Shown: positions 51,892 through 61,385 of the stretch, in pieces | Position numbering within the stretch: the stretch's first letter is position 1 | Layout: the number at the start of each line of letters is the position of its first letter | NCBI RefSeq assembly: GCF_039540195.1 | Contig: NZ_BAABEO010000036.1 | Location: 1-64,000 of the forward strand | Source: Zafaria ginkgonis | GTDB lineage: Bacteria > Actinomycetota > Actinomycetes > Actinomycetales > Micrococcaceae | DNA length: 64,000 nt | Direction of reading: 5' to 3' | Made by a program: the position numbers and the translations under genes | The notes under the pieces: generated by a model | The model's input: the letters and a program-made list of their open reading frames with translations, nothing else | Told to the model about the DNA's origin: nothing | Database searches by the model: none

Positions 51892-53442
51892 ATGGCTAGG
51901 AAGATACCAACGGCCGAGCAACTGCGGCGAACCAATACCGTTCTGGGGTTCGGGAACTCCGAGGAGGAGATCCTCGAGTTCAAGAAAATCATCGAAGGAA
52001 TGGCCGACGCCTACCGACGCCTCGACGAGCTCGACGTCCCTTCCCCGGACGTGAAGTACCCTCGGCCGTCCGGCTCACTTCCGGACCCGGAAGAGAACCG
52101 GCTGGGCGCCTGGGCCTGGAAGTCAAAGATCATCGGGGCGCAGGATGGTCCCCTCACGGGGAAAACCGTCGTCATCAAGGACTCGGTCAGCGTGGCCGGA
52201 ATTCCCATGAGAAACGGCTCCGCCGCGCTCGAAGGCTTCATCCCGGCGGAAGACGCAACCGTGGTCGGGCGGCTCTTGGACGCCGGCGCGACGATCGTGG
52301 GCAAGTCGACCTGCGAGAGCTTCTGCCTTTCGGGAGCCAGCCACACGTCGGACCCGGGTCCCGTGCGGAACCCCCACGACCCCTCCCGTTCCAGCGGCGG
52401 ATCCTCGAGCGGCTCGGCCGTCCTCGTGGCCACGGGCGAGGCGGACCTGGCCATCGGCAGTGACCAGGGCGGCTCGATCCGCATGCCCGCCGGATGGACG
52501 GGCGTTTACGGGCACAAGCCCACGTGGGGGCTGGTTCCCTACACGGGGGCTATGACCATCGAAGCCACCGTGGATACCCTGGGCCCCATCGCGAGATCCC
52601 CCGAGGATTTGGCCCTGGTGCTGGACGTCATCGCTGGACCGGACGGGCTGGATCCCCGCCAGCAGTGGGATCTTCGGGTCGACGCATACCGGGAAGCGCT
52701 GACGGGCGACGTGGAGGACCTGCGCGTTGGTGTCCTCACCGAGGGGTTCGGCTGGCCCGGCCACTCGGAGGACGACGTCGACGAACTGGTTCGCGACACG
52801 GCCTTTGGCCTGCGGTCCCTCGGATGCGTCGTCGAGGAGGTCAGCATCCCGGCCCATCGGGACGCGCCCTCGATCGCCTTCCCGATCTTCATCGAAGGAG
52901 GCATCCACGCCATGGCCACCGGCGAAGGGGTCGGCCTGAACTTCCGCGGCCACTACCCGGCGGACATGATGGACGCCGTGCGGGAGGCCCTGAAACTCCG
53001 CGGGTCCCGCCTCTCGCCGACCCACAAGCTCTACTCCTACATCGCCGACTACATGTCTCGGACCCACGGGGCGCGCTACTACGCCAAGGCCCAGAACCTG
53101 GCCCTCGGCCTGCGCGCAGCCTACGACCGGGCCTTTGACGACTACGACGTGCTCCTCATGCCGACGTTGCCGAAGAAGGCGACCACCATCCCGCCACGCG
53201 ACGCCTCCATCAGCACCGTCGTCGGCAGCGCCTTGGACATGCTGCAGAACACGTGCGCCTTTAACATCACCGGACACCCGGCCACCGCCGTGCCCCTCGG
53301 CCTGTCGGATGGCTTGCCGGTCAGCATGATGCTCGTTGCTCCGCACTGGGAGGACGCTAGGCTCCTGCGCCTGGCCGACGCCTGGCACCGGCAGACGGCC
53401 AGCTCGGACCGCGCGGGCGTGGGGGCTGGCGAACATGCGTGA
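51892..53442 (+). CDS. Amidase (amidase signature family)
   Basis: Predicted 516-residue hydrolase with the Ser-cisSer-Lys triad: Lys96 (VIKDSV), Ser171 (GGSSSGSAV) and Ser195 (DQGGSIRMPAG). These numbers equal those of the Rhodococcus sp. N-771 amidase that partners nitrile hydratase. It converts amides to acids and ammonia. ATG 51892 is six bases after AGGAG; ATG 51886 touches it. Lies between the binding protein and ATPase genes of the transporter, so its substrate is probably what that transporter imports. No nitrile hydratase gene is seen here. Confidence 0.9.
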   Translation: MARKIPTAEQLRRTNTVLGFGNSEEEILEFKKIIEGMADAYRRLDELDVPSPDVKYPRPSGSLPDPEENRLGAWAWKSKIIGAQDGPLTGKTVVIKDSVSVAGIPMRNGSAALEGFIPAEDATVVGRLLDAGATIVGKSTCESFCLSGASHTSDPGPVRNPHDPSRSSGGSSSGSAVLVATGEADLAIGSDQGGSIRMPAGWTGVYGHKPTWGLVPYTGAMTIEATVDTLGPIARSPEDLALVLDVIAGPDGLDPRQQWDLRVDAYREALTGDVEDLRVGVLTEGFGWPGHSEDDVDELVRDTAFGLRSLGCVVEEVSIPAHRDAPSIAFPIFIEGGIHAMATGEGVGLNFRGHYPADMMDAVREALKLRGSRLSPTHKLYSYIADYMSRTHGARYYAKAQNLALGLRAAYDRAFDDYDVLLMPTLPKKATTIPPRDASISTVVGSALDMLQNTCAFNITGHPATAVPLGLSDGLPVSMMLVAPHWEDARLLRLADAWHRQTASSDRAGVGAGEHA

Positions 53443-55996
53443 CGCCCAGTCGGACCAGACTGTCTTGGCTGACCTTGCTCTGGCTCCGGAAGGTGGTACC
53501 CGCCCGGAGGAAACGGGGGAGGAGAGGCGGCCCGTACTCGAGCTTGCCGGGATCGAAAAGCACTTCGGCCCCGTCCACGCGCTCAAAGCCGTCAACCTGG
53601 AACTCTTCCCAGGCGAGATCCTGGGCCTCGTCGGCGAGAACGGAGCAGGGAAGTCGACGCTGATGTCCGTTGCGGCAGGCTCGCTGCTGCCCGACGCCGG
53701 AACCGTCACCATTGCCGGCCAGCGAATGGACGGCAGCGACCCGGAGGCTTCGCGCAGTGCTGGCCTGGCCATCGTCTACCAGGACCCGGCGCTGATCCCC
53801 GACCTGCGGGTCGACGAAAACTGCTACCTCGGCGTGCCCGAGAAACAACGGCCGAAGTTCGCGGGACTTGCCGCGTGGTCGCGCAGCCTGACCGCAGCGT
53901 TTTCCTCCGAGAATCCGCTGCCGCCGGCGGTCCCGGTGCGTGACCTTCAGCCGGACAAACGGTTCGTCCTGGAGATCTCCAAGGCCTTGGCCGGAAATCC
54001 CAAGGTGGTCATCCTGGATGAACCCACCGAGCACCTGAGCAAGGACGACGTCGAGATCCTGTTGGCCACCGTACGCCGGCTGGCCGAGCAGGGGTGCGCG
54101 GTCGTCTACATCTCCCACCGCATCCACGAGGTCAAGAGGATCGCCCACCGGATCGCCGTCCTGCGCGACGGGGCCATCAAGGACACGTTCCCAGCCGATC
54201 AGAAGACGGATCGGGAAATCGTCAACCTCGTGGCCGGAAAACATCTTGCCGCCCTGTTTCCCGAGAAAAGGAAGCCTACCGGCGAGAGCGAGACCGCCGT
54301 CGTCGTCCAAGATTTCGTGGGTGAGAACTTCTCAGTGCAGGAGCTCGCGCTGCACCGGGGCGAAATCGTCGGTTTGGCCGGCATCGAGGGGCAGGGGCAA
54401 CGGGACTTCTTGAGGGCATTGGCAGGTCTCGGCAAAGCCCGCGGCCGGCTTTCGGTCGGCGAACGCGAGGTACCCCTCGGCAAGCCTTGGAAATCGGCCG
54501 AGCACGGGATCGCCTTCGTTCCGAACGACCGCCATGGCGAGGGAATCTTCACCTCCATGCCCATCCTGGCCAACCTCACGGCGCGGACACTACCCAAGTT
54601 TTCGCGGGCCTCGATCGTTGACCTCAAGCAGGAGGTCGCCGCCGCTCAGAACCTGCGCGCGGTGCTGGGCATCAAGATGAGTTCCTTGGATGCGCCCATC
54701 GAGAGCCTGTCCGGGGGAAACCAGCAAAAGGTCGTGATGGCCCGCAGCCTGGCCTCCGAACCCACGCTCCTCTTGGCCGACGAACCGACGCAAGGCGTCG
54801 ACGTCGGGGCCCGGCTGGAGATCTACGAAATCCTCCGCTCGACGGCGGACTCCGGCGGAACGGCCTTAGTCCTCTCATCGGACGCAATGGAACTCAGCGG
54901 CCTCTGCGACAGGGTCGTGGTCTTCTCCCGAGGGCAGGTGGCCGCAGAACTCGAGGGCGAAGAACTCACGGAAAAGGCCATCACGCACGCGGTCCTGACA
55001 TCCACCACCACCCGGTCCGTTGCGGCCGCAACGGAGCGGTCACGCGCCCGCCGGTTCCTGACGGGCGACTACTTCCCGGCCGCGATCCTGGCCGTGGCCT
55101 CCCTCGTCCTGGGCGCAGTGGCCGCGTCCCAGAACGAGTTCTACCTCACCGCCTTCAACCTCAACTCCTTGCTGATGCTCTTCGCAGGCTACGCTTTCGT
55201 GGCGATGGCGCAGCAGGTGGTCATGATGACCGGCGGGATCGACCTGTCCGTGGGTCCCTTAGCCGGTCTTATGGTCGTGGTGGCCTCGTTCGTCCTGCCT
55301 GCCAGCCTGTCCAGCTATGGAGGACTGGCGGTCGGCATCCTGGTGCTGTGCCTCATCGGCCTCGCGACCGGCGCGGCCAACTGGGCGCTAATCGAATTCA
55401 CGAAGATTCCTCCGGTCATTGGCACGCTCATCACTTTTACCCTGCTCCAAGGCATTTCGCTCGTGCTCCGCCCGGAGCCGGGTGGGGCCATCAACGGAAA
55501 TCTTCTGGTCTGGCTGGAGGCCTCCGCAGGCTTCGTTCCCCTGGCAGCCGTCGCCGCCGTGGTCCTCGGACTGGGGCTGGAGTTCGCTTTGCGGCGGACG
55601 GCATGGGGCCTCAGACTCCGCGCGGTCGGCTCACGTCCCGCGGGAGCGAAGCGCCTTGGCATCAGGATCCGCTGGACCCTGCTCACCGCCTATGTCGCCG
55701 CTTCCGGCATCGTCGTGCTCGCGGCACTGGTCCTGATGACACAGACAGGATCTGGAGACGCCAGCGCGGGGATCAGCTACACCTTGCCGAGCATCACCGC
55801 CGTCGTGCTCGCGGGAGCGAGTGTCTTCGGAGGTCGGGGCTCGTTCGTTGGAGCGTTGACGGGCGCGCTGCTGATCCAGCAGTTGAACACCGTGACGGTT
55901 TTCCTCGCACTGGACGAAGCATGGCAACACTACCTGCTGGGCGGGCTGACCATCCTGGCCGCCGGTTTCTACTCAAGACTGAGGTCGAAGGCATGA
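53435..55996 (+). CDS. Fused ABC ATPase and permease (RbsA-RbsC type)
   Basis: Predicted 853-residue fusion. Residues 30-275 are ATPase domain 1 (Walker A GENGAGKST at 68-76, Walker B VVILDEPTE, but a degenerate signature PDKRFVLEISKAL). About 290-520 is domain 2 (degenerate Walker A GIEGQGQRDF, intact signature LSGGNQQKV near 425, LLADEPTQGVD). Residues 545-850 are a permease with about eight to ten helices (MMTGGIDLSVGPLAG). ATG 53435 overlaps the amidase stop by 8 bp. ATPase and permease are usually separate in this family. Confidence 0.9.
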   Translation: MRDAQSDQTVLADLALAPEGGTRPEETGEERRPVLELAGIEKHFGPVHALKAVNLELFPGEILGLVGENGAGKSTLMSVAAGSLLPDAGTVTIAGQRMDGSDPEASRSAGLAIVYQDPALIPDLRVDENCYLGVPEKQRPKFAGLAAWSRSLTAAFSSENPLPPAVPVRDLQPDKRFVLEISKALAGNPKVVILDEPTEHLSKDDVEILLATVRRLAEQGCAVVYISHRIHEVKRIAHRIAVLRDGAIKDTFPADQKTDREIVNLVAGKHLAALFPEKRKPTGESETAVVVQDFVGENFSVQELALHRGEIVGLAGIEGQGQRDFLRALAGLGKARGRLSVGEREVPLGKPWKSAEHGIAFVPNDRHGEGIFTSMPILANLTARTLPKFSRASIVDLKQEVAAAQNLRAVLGIKMSSLDAPIESLSGGNQQKVVMARSLASEPTLLLADEPTQGVDVGARLEIYEILRSTADSGGTALVLSSDAMELSGLCDRVVVFSRGQVAAELEGEELTEKAITHAVLTSTTTRSVAAATERSRARRFLTGDYFPAAILAVASLVLGAVAASQNEFYLTAFNLNSLLMLFAGYAFVAMAQQVVMMTGGIDLSVGPLAGLMVVVASFVLPASLSSYGGLAVGILVLCLIGLATGAANWALIEFTKIPPVIGTLITFTLLQGISLVLRPEPGGAINGNLLVWLEASAGFVPLAAVAAVVLGLGLEFALRRTAWGLRLRAVGSRPAGAKRLGIRIRWTLLTAYVAASGIVVLAALVLMTQTGSGDASAGISYTLPSITAVVLAGASVFGGRGSFVGALTGALLIQQLNTVTVFLALDEAWQHYLLGGLTILAAGFYSRLRSKA

Positions 55997-57000
55997 TCAC
56001 CGAAACCAAGCAGATTTGGAACCGAGGCGCCGGTGGGGTACGCGCCCCGCGCGCGGCAATGGGGGATTATTCGCTGATCCTCTGGGCGACCGTGGCTCTG
56101 CTCGCGGTCACCATGTCGTCGGGGGTCCTCACGGCCGCCTCCTTGCTCTCCCTCCTGCCCTTCGCCAGCATCCTGGCGGTGGCCGCGGTGGGCCAGACGC
56201 TGGTCGTCCAACAACGAGGACTGGATTTCTCCGTGGCCGGCGTCTTCTCCCTCTCCACCATCATCGTGACGGTGATGCCGTCCCGGCCGGGTGTCGGCAT
56301 CCTCGGAAGCATCGTCCTGGCCCTCGCGGGGGCGGCATTCATTGGCTGGGCGACCGGCATCGCTGTGACGAGGTTCGGAATCACTCCGCTCATTGCCACG
56401 CTCGGCAGCAACGCGTTGCTGCTGGGGGTGTGCCACACCATTTCCGGCGGCAGTCCCACCCGGGCGCCGAACATGCTCACCGCCTTTGCATCCGCTCGTC
56501 CCCTGGGCGTTCCCACCACGCTGATCTTCGCCATGCTCGTCATCGGAATCGCGGCCTGGTTGTTCCGCCGGAGTACGTTTGGGAAGAGAACAACGCTGGT
56601 CGGCGCGAATCCGCTGACGTCGCACGCGACGGGATTCCCCGTCCGACGGTACCAAGTGGGAGCCTACATCCTGGCCGCCGTCTGCTACTGCGTCGCCGGG
56701 ATACTGTTCGCCGGCTACGTCGGAACCCCGCCCACCGACTCCGGTGATGCGTACTTGCTGGCAACGGTCACCGCGGTCGTCCTGGGCGGGACACCACTCA
56801 CCGGCGGACGGGCCAGCATCGTCGCAACAGCGATCGGTGCACTGTTCATCACGAGCCTCGGCCAGACCGTGCTCGCGCTGGGTGCGCCGCCGTCGGTCCA
56901 GCTGCTGGTTCAGGGCGCCGCAATCGCGGTGGCTATGACGCTTCGGCTCATTCCCTTCGACCGTCTTCGGATCCGGAAAAGTGAGCCCGTACCGGGTTGA
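55993..57000 (+). CDS. ABC permease (RbsC type)
   Basis: Predicted 335-residue membrane protein with nine to ten helices and the family core VVQQRGLDFSVAGVFSLS. It overlaps the fusion stop (ATGA) and completes a transporter in which one permease half is fused to the ATPase and the other is free. Ends module B; a strong hairpin follows. Confidence 0.88.
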   Translation: MITETKQIWNRGAGGVRAPRAAMGDYSLILWATVALLAVTMSSGVLTAASLLSLLPFASILAVAAVGQTLVVQQRGLDFSVAGVFSLSTIIVTVMPSRPGVGILGSIVLALAGAAFIGWATGIAVTRFGITPLIATLGSNALLLGVCHTISGGSPTRAPNMLTAFASARPLGVPTTLIFAMLVIGIAAWLFRRSTFGKRTTLVGANPLTSHATGFPVRRYQVGAYILAAVCYCVAGILFAGYVGTPPTDSGDAYLLATVTAVVLGGTPLTGGRASIVATAIGALFITSLGQTVLALGAPPSVQLLVQGAAIAVAMTLRLIPFDRLRIRKSEPVPG

Positions 57001-57017
57001 TGGTGGCAGGCCCAGCG

Positions 57018-57071
57018 TGCCGCGCAGCAAGCGGCGCCGACCGGACGGTTGGCGCCGGTTGCTGCGCGGCA
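57018..57071 (+). terminator. 21-bp hairpin terminator
   Basis: Arms at 57018-57038 and 57051-57071 with one mismatch and a 12-base loop, 18 bases after the permease stop. No T-tract, but long and stable. Confidence 0.75.
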
Positions 57072-57733
57072 GCGTCATCGGAAGCCAGGAGTAGGGCGGG
57101 CGCTCCGGGCGACCTCACCCGGCGAACCGATCCGTTTGAGCCGGATGTGCGCCGCCGGTGCAAGTTTTTAGGGCATTGGAGACGCTGGCTCTGCGCGTCG
57201 ACCAGACGGGTTGGTTCCGGGCGCCTTAAGGCCTGTCGCTGCACTCAAACGATGATTCAAGGCGGGTTAGGTGGTGGGTTGCATGCGAGGCCGCGGCACG
57301 AGAGCAGACCGCCAAAAGTGGATATGTTCCTGCCGAACGCGGCTAGAGTCCGTCCCCCTGCGGCGGCAGACTGGGATACCAGTTGAACAATGCCTTCGGG
57401 TAGCCAACTTTCACGGGGACACCGCCTGCGAGACGGTCGAACGGGAGATCCCCTGCGCCGCGCATAGGGGGCAGAAAAGGATCTTCCGCTGGCGTCGAAG
57501 ACTGGTCTCGCCTGTCATTCGGCGCAGCGGCGGAAGTCCGGGGCCGCAACGGGGAAACCGGGGAAGTGCTTCGATCGGCGTTGCACCTCGGGTCCTTCAC
57601 ATTTGCGGCCGGGACAGAGGCCACACCAACTATCGGACGACCCCCGGCAGCTAACCGACCTCAGCCGTAACCGCCGACTCATTGCCACCGTATATCCACC
57701 ACATCGAGCAAAGTTAGGAAGGGGAAACCTCAG
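57072..57733. other. Intergenic, no gene seen
   Basis: About 660 bases with no frame that has coding composition plus a ribosome site; translations are rich in R, C and W and look non-coding. The right end holds the ribosome site (aggaagggga) and presumably the promoter of the SnoaL-like gene at 57734. Confidence 0.4.
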
Positions 57734-58189
57734 TTGAAGTCCCAAATCACATCCTCCACCAGATCAAGCTGGACTGAACTCGCGCCGTCTACTGCCACAG
57801 GCCAGCCTACGTACGGGCAGCTTGTTGACCTGGTGGAGCGCTATTTTGCCGCTCTGGATGATGGCGATCTTGACGCCGTTTTGGAGCACTATGCCGACGA
57901 CGCCGTATTCACCGTTCAATCGGCCCATTCACCCCACCACGGCCGCGATACCGGAATCCGTTCGATGTATGAGGAATTCATCGGCTCCTTCAGAAAGATC
58001 AGGCACATCCATTTCCGGCATGTCGTCGACGTCGAGAACTGCAGGATCGCCTCTCAGTTCCGAGCGGAGATGACAGACCATGAAGGCAACGATGTGGTTC
58101 TTACGAGCTGCAACTTCTTCTATGTTCGCGACGGCAAGTTTGAACGCGTTTACGTCTACATGAGCGACGGCATCAACGTTCTCAAGTAG
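57734..58189 (+). CDS. SnoaL-like (NTF2-fold) protein
   Basis: Predicted 151-residue NTF2-fold protein: LVDLVERYFAALDDGDLDAV, then HYADDAVFTVQSAH, and C-terminal GKFERVYVYMSDG. The cavity motif suggests a small-molecule isomerase, cyclase or hydrolase-like function. The start is TTG 57734 behind aggaagggga; no ATG is better placed. Second SnoaL-like gene in the window; groups with the downstream SDR and EthD genes. Confidence 0.75.
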   Translation: MKSQITSSTRSSWTELAPSTATGQPTYGQLVDLVERYFAALDDGDLDAVLEHYADDAVFTVQSAHSPHHGRDTGIRSMYEEFIGSFRKIRHIHFRHVVDVENCRIASQFRAEMTDHEGNDVVLTSCNFFYVRDGKFERVYVYMSDGINVLK

Positions 58190-58324
58190 GCCGGTGGTCG
58201 ACAGCGCCGGCAGACGACGATCGCTGTCGCCCACGCATTCCCACGTGTCCAAAAAATACATCTGCCCGAACCTGCCCTGCAACATGAAACTACTGCATCT
58301 ATCGAAAGGCAAGGATGCCAGAGC

Positions 58325-59083
58325 ATGAATGACAGCATCGTACTGATAACCGGAGGCGGCTCCGGAATCGGAAAGTCAACCGCGCTTGCCTTGGCTGCTG
58401 AGGGGGCCACCGTCTTGATCGCAGACGTCAACCTCGATTCCGCGCAGTCCGTGGCGGACCAGGTCACGGAGGGCGGGGGCACGGCTGCTGCCTACGCCTG
58501 CGACGTGAGTTCCCACGAAAATCTGTCACAGCTCTTCACGTCAATCGACTCGCATTGGGGGCGACTGGACGGTGCCGTCAACAATGCGGGGATAACTGGC
58601 CCCATTGGTCCGCTGGAATCCGTAGATCCCGAGGCCATCTCGTCCCTCATTTCCGTCAACCTGCTCTCCGTCCTGTACTGCATGCAGTTCGAGATCGACC
58701 TCATGAAGCGAGCGTCAAAGGGTGCGATCGTCAACACCTGCTCCATCTGGGGACTCAACGGTTCTGCCAATTACGTTGCCTACTCCGCCTCGAAGCACGG
58801 CGTGGCCGGCGCGACAAAATCGGCAGCCTTGGAAACCGCCACCGATGGAATCCGGATCAATGCAGTGTGTCCCGGATTCGTCCGAACCCCCATGAACATG
58901 CAAAGCGGCCTTTCCCTGGACGAAGATCAGGCGGCGCTCCGAGCGCGGGAAGCTCTGCATCCCATGGACCGTTTTGGGGAACCAGAAGAAATCGCCGCAG
59001 GGATCTCCTTCCTCCTTTCCGAGAAGGCCAGTTTCATCACCGGGCACCTGCTGTCCGTGGACGGCGGCTTTGTGGTCCCCTAA
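58325..59083 (+). CDS. SDR-family oxidoreductase
   Basis: Predicted 252-residue short-chain dehydrogenase: ITGGGSGIGKSTALAL (residues 7-22), IADVN (NAD-type), NNAG, the serine replaced by CSIWG, and YVAYSASK; C-terminal ITGHLLSVDGG. Note that the usual catalytic Ser lies in TCSIWG. Gap of 135 bp to the SnoaL gene. Likely acts with SnoaL and EthD products on a shared intermediate. Confidence 0.85.
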   Translation: MNDSIVLITGGGSGIGKSTALALAAEGATVLIADVNLDSAQSVADQVTEGGGTAAAYACDVSSHENLSQLFTSIDSHWGRLDGAVNNAGITGPIGPLESVDPEAISSLISVNLLSVLYCMQFEIDLMKRASKGAIVNTCSIWGLNGSANYVAYSASKHGVAGATKSAALETATDGIRINAVCPGFVRTPMNMQSGLSLDEDQAALRAREALHPMDRFGEPEEIAAGISFLLSEKASFITGHLLSVDGGFVVP

Positions 59084-59125
59084 CTACCTCCCTGTGTCTC
59101 CTCCGTAACAAGAATAGGAAAAAGC

Positions 59126-59854
59126 ATGCACGGTCCCACAGCAGATTCGATCAAGGTTTTCTGTTTCATCCCCCGTCGCCACGACTTCAGCGAGAAATCC
59201 TTCCATGAGTACTGGCGCCATCCCCACGGGACGATGGCCAAGCGCATCAAATCGATGCAGCGTTACATACAGGCACACAAGAGCGTGGACGACCAAATCG
59301 CCCCGCCGGCGCCCCATGACGGAGCCGCCGAGATATGGTTTGCCGATGTTGACACGGCGAACCGTTTGAACGAGGACCCCAACTACAGCGACTACTGCGG
59401 CCTGGATGAACCAAAATTCATGGACCTCGGGCCCGATACCTTCCGCGTGCTCACCAAAGAGCGGGAACTTATCCCGGGATCGCTGGACCAAAAAAGCCGC
59501 GGAGTGAAATTCTTGCACCTCGTCAGAACCGCCGGTACGGCTGCGGACCGCATGCTTCCGGCGTTGGAGAACGCAGAGCACCTGAAGATGGCCAAGGACC
59601 TGGGCGTCGTGGCGTACTCCGTGTGCGAGGCGCTTCCGGAATCCTATGTCTCCGAGCTGCCGCCGCAGGCCGAGGTCCATCATTGGCTCAGCCTCGACCC
59701 CTACGATGCCGTCCGGGAAGTCTGGTTCCCGGACGCTGCGACCTATTTGGCCGCCGCATCCACTGATAGCTGGCGCGCCTTTCTCGCAGCACCAGGAGTT
59801 AACCTCACGCGGTCTCCCGGATTTCTGGCCACAGAGGAAGTCGTTATTTGGTAA
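59126..59854 (+). CDS. EthD-domain protein
   Basis: Predicted 242-residue protein: EthD domain KVFCFIPRRHDFSEKSFHEY, then W-x-HPHGTMAKRI and AAEIWFADVD. A second, weaker dimeric alpha-beta half (VKFLHLVRTAGTAADRMLPA to AEVHHWLSLD) completes it. Follows the SDR gene by 42 bp. The C-terminal EEVVIW strand resembles the ends of the other EthD proteins here. Confidence 0.82.
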   Translation: MHGPTADSIKVFCFIPRRHDFSEKSFHEYWRHPHGTMAKRIKSMQRYIQAHKSVDDQIAPPAPHDGAAEIWFADVDTANRLNEDPNYSDYCGLDEPKFMDLGPDTFRVLTKERELIPGSLDQKSRGVKFLHLVRTAGTAADRMLPALENAEHLKMAKDLGVVAYSVCEALPESYVSELPPQAEVHHWLSLDPYDAVREVWFPDAATYLAAASTDSWRAFLAAPGVNLTRSPGFLATEEVVIW

Positions 59855-59936
59855 GTCCCGTGGGACATGACCCTTCAGCATTCCCCCATGCCCAACCTCC
59901 ATTGGGATAAAGGGTGGAAAGCGCGTATAAAAAGCG

Positions 59937-59983
59937 GCTGGTGCTCTGTGCCGGGTCTAGGTGGCCTGTTACAGAGCACCAGC
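59937..59983. terminator. 13-bp hairpin, convergent terminator
   Basis: gctggtgctctgt and acagagcaccagc, perfect arms with A-rich and T-rich flanks (ataaaaagc on the left, ggggcttttt on the right), between the EthD gene (plus) and the AraC gene (minus). Confidence 0.85.
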
Positions 59984-60109
59984 CCAGCTGCGTTATGGGG
60001 CTTTTTGTTGTGGTGAACCGGCGCGCGTGACTGGGACCAGCCAGTTATGCGACATCAAATGGGCCAGATATGCGCATGCTCCGGCGTCGAATGGCACACT
60101 GCCGCCCTC

Positions 60110-61108
60110 TCAGCCGGCGTGCCGCCGGCCACGCTGGGTGTCGGAAGGCAGGCAGCCATAGCGCTGCGCGTAGTAGTTCGAGAAGCGCCCCAAGTGCAGG
60201 AAACCGCAGGCAAAAGCGATATTGCTGACCGTCTCGTCAGGATTTGCGTCTGCCAACAGCTGATGGGCACGGGCGAGGCGGAGGTCCCGCAGCTGGTTAG
60301 TGGGGGTCGTCCCCCGGTGCATCCGAAAGGCGGCGTTCAGTTGCCGCACGCTCACGTTCACCGCCTGGGCCACCTCCACCATGGACAGGGGCTCTGCCAG
60401 GTGAGCCTCCATGTACTCCGTGGCCTGGGCCACGTAAGCAGGGCCGACGTCAGCGGGCGTCGTCTCGAGAGACGAGCGGGCCGAGTGGGGCATCCCTACC
60501 AACACCGACGACATCAACATCTGTGCCATGAGCCGCTGCGCGGGGTTTCCCAAGCGGTCCCGACCAAGGGTGTCAAGGTGCCGGCATACGCTCGTCCAAG
60601 TCGAACTGACCACGTCTGGCCCCTCTTGGATGTCCTGCAACTCGCCTGGTTCCAGAAAACGCAATGGTCTGGAGATGCCCGTGGTTGCAAAAAGTGTGTC
60701 CTCAAGGTCGGCAGCGTCGACAGCACCCACGAGGCATCCCGCCTCGGCATCCGGGACCATCGTGGTCGGTCCCTCCATGGAGAGCACGAACGGTGCCGTC
60801 GTCGTGCACATCCTGCCTGAGGGGCCCCGGACGTGCATGGGCCCGGTGGGAACCGCGACAACGACACGCTTGCCGGTCGGTGGAGCGACCACCTGCACCT
60901 TCGCTCCGTAGCGGACGTACAGGAGTCCAAACGAACCGACCCGTACACCATTGACAACAGCCTTGAGCTCATCCGCTGCCGGCACCAACTCATGCTCATC
61001 CGACGTGAACGAGTTTACGGCTTCTCGAACCACGCCGGCCGAAGTGCCCGAAACGACTGAGTACCCGCCCAGCGGGGCGGGTGGATCGACCAGAACGGAG
61101 GAACTCAT
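60110..61108 (-). CDS. AraC-family transcriptional regulator
   Basis: Predicted 332-residue regulator of the AraC_binding_2 / catabolic group (relatives of CatR/ChnR-type activators). N-terminal sensor of about 200 residues; C-terminal double helix-turn-helix with SMVEVAQAVNVSVRQLNAAF and VSNIAFACGFLHLGRFSNYY. Start ATG 61108 behind a strong AGGAGG. Divergent from the NCS1 permease-EthD-HpaB genes, which it likely controls. Confidence 0.88.
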   Translation of the reverse strand: MSSSVLVDPPAPLGGYSVVSGTSAGVVREAVNSFTSDEHELVPAADELKAVVNGVRVGSFGLLYVRYGAKVQVVAPPTGKRVVVAVPTGPMHVRGPSGRMCTTTAPFVLSMEGPTTMVPDAEAGCLVGAVDAADLEDTLFATTGISRPLRFLEPGELQDIQEGPDVVSSTWTSVCRHLDTLGRDRLGNPAQRLMAQMLMSSVLVGMPHSARSSLETTPADVGPAYVAQATEYMEAHLAEPLSMVEVAQAVNVSVRQLNAAFRMHRGTTPTNQLRDLRLARAHQLLADANPDETVSNIAFACGFLHLGRFSNYYAQRYGCLPSDTQRGRRHAG

Positions 61109-61385
61109 CCGACTGCCTCCTTCGCTTGCACGGTGACAGCCAAGAGGCCAGAACCATCTGACATGCCGACAGAGCTTACTGCCGGGAGTGGCCTTAGTCG
61201 ATAGCTGGCAGAGATGTTTCACAGGCCGGCCGGCAAGTCCGCCAATGAAGGACAAACGTCCGCCAGCATCGGATAGATGCCTGATGGGTCGCCGCTGAAT
61301 ACTTCTAGGTGGGTTCGGTGATCGCGGTCACGCCCCCCACAATTCTCTCCTTCCCCCAAGTCCCTGTTCCTCCCACATACACGGA

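Noticed and set aside
50643..57000. Nitrile hydratase genes near the amidase
   Set aside because: No CxLCSC metal motif or paired alpha/beta subunits are present; the amidase is linked to a nitrilase and ABC transporter instead.
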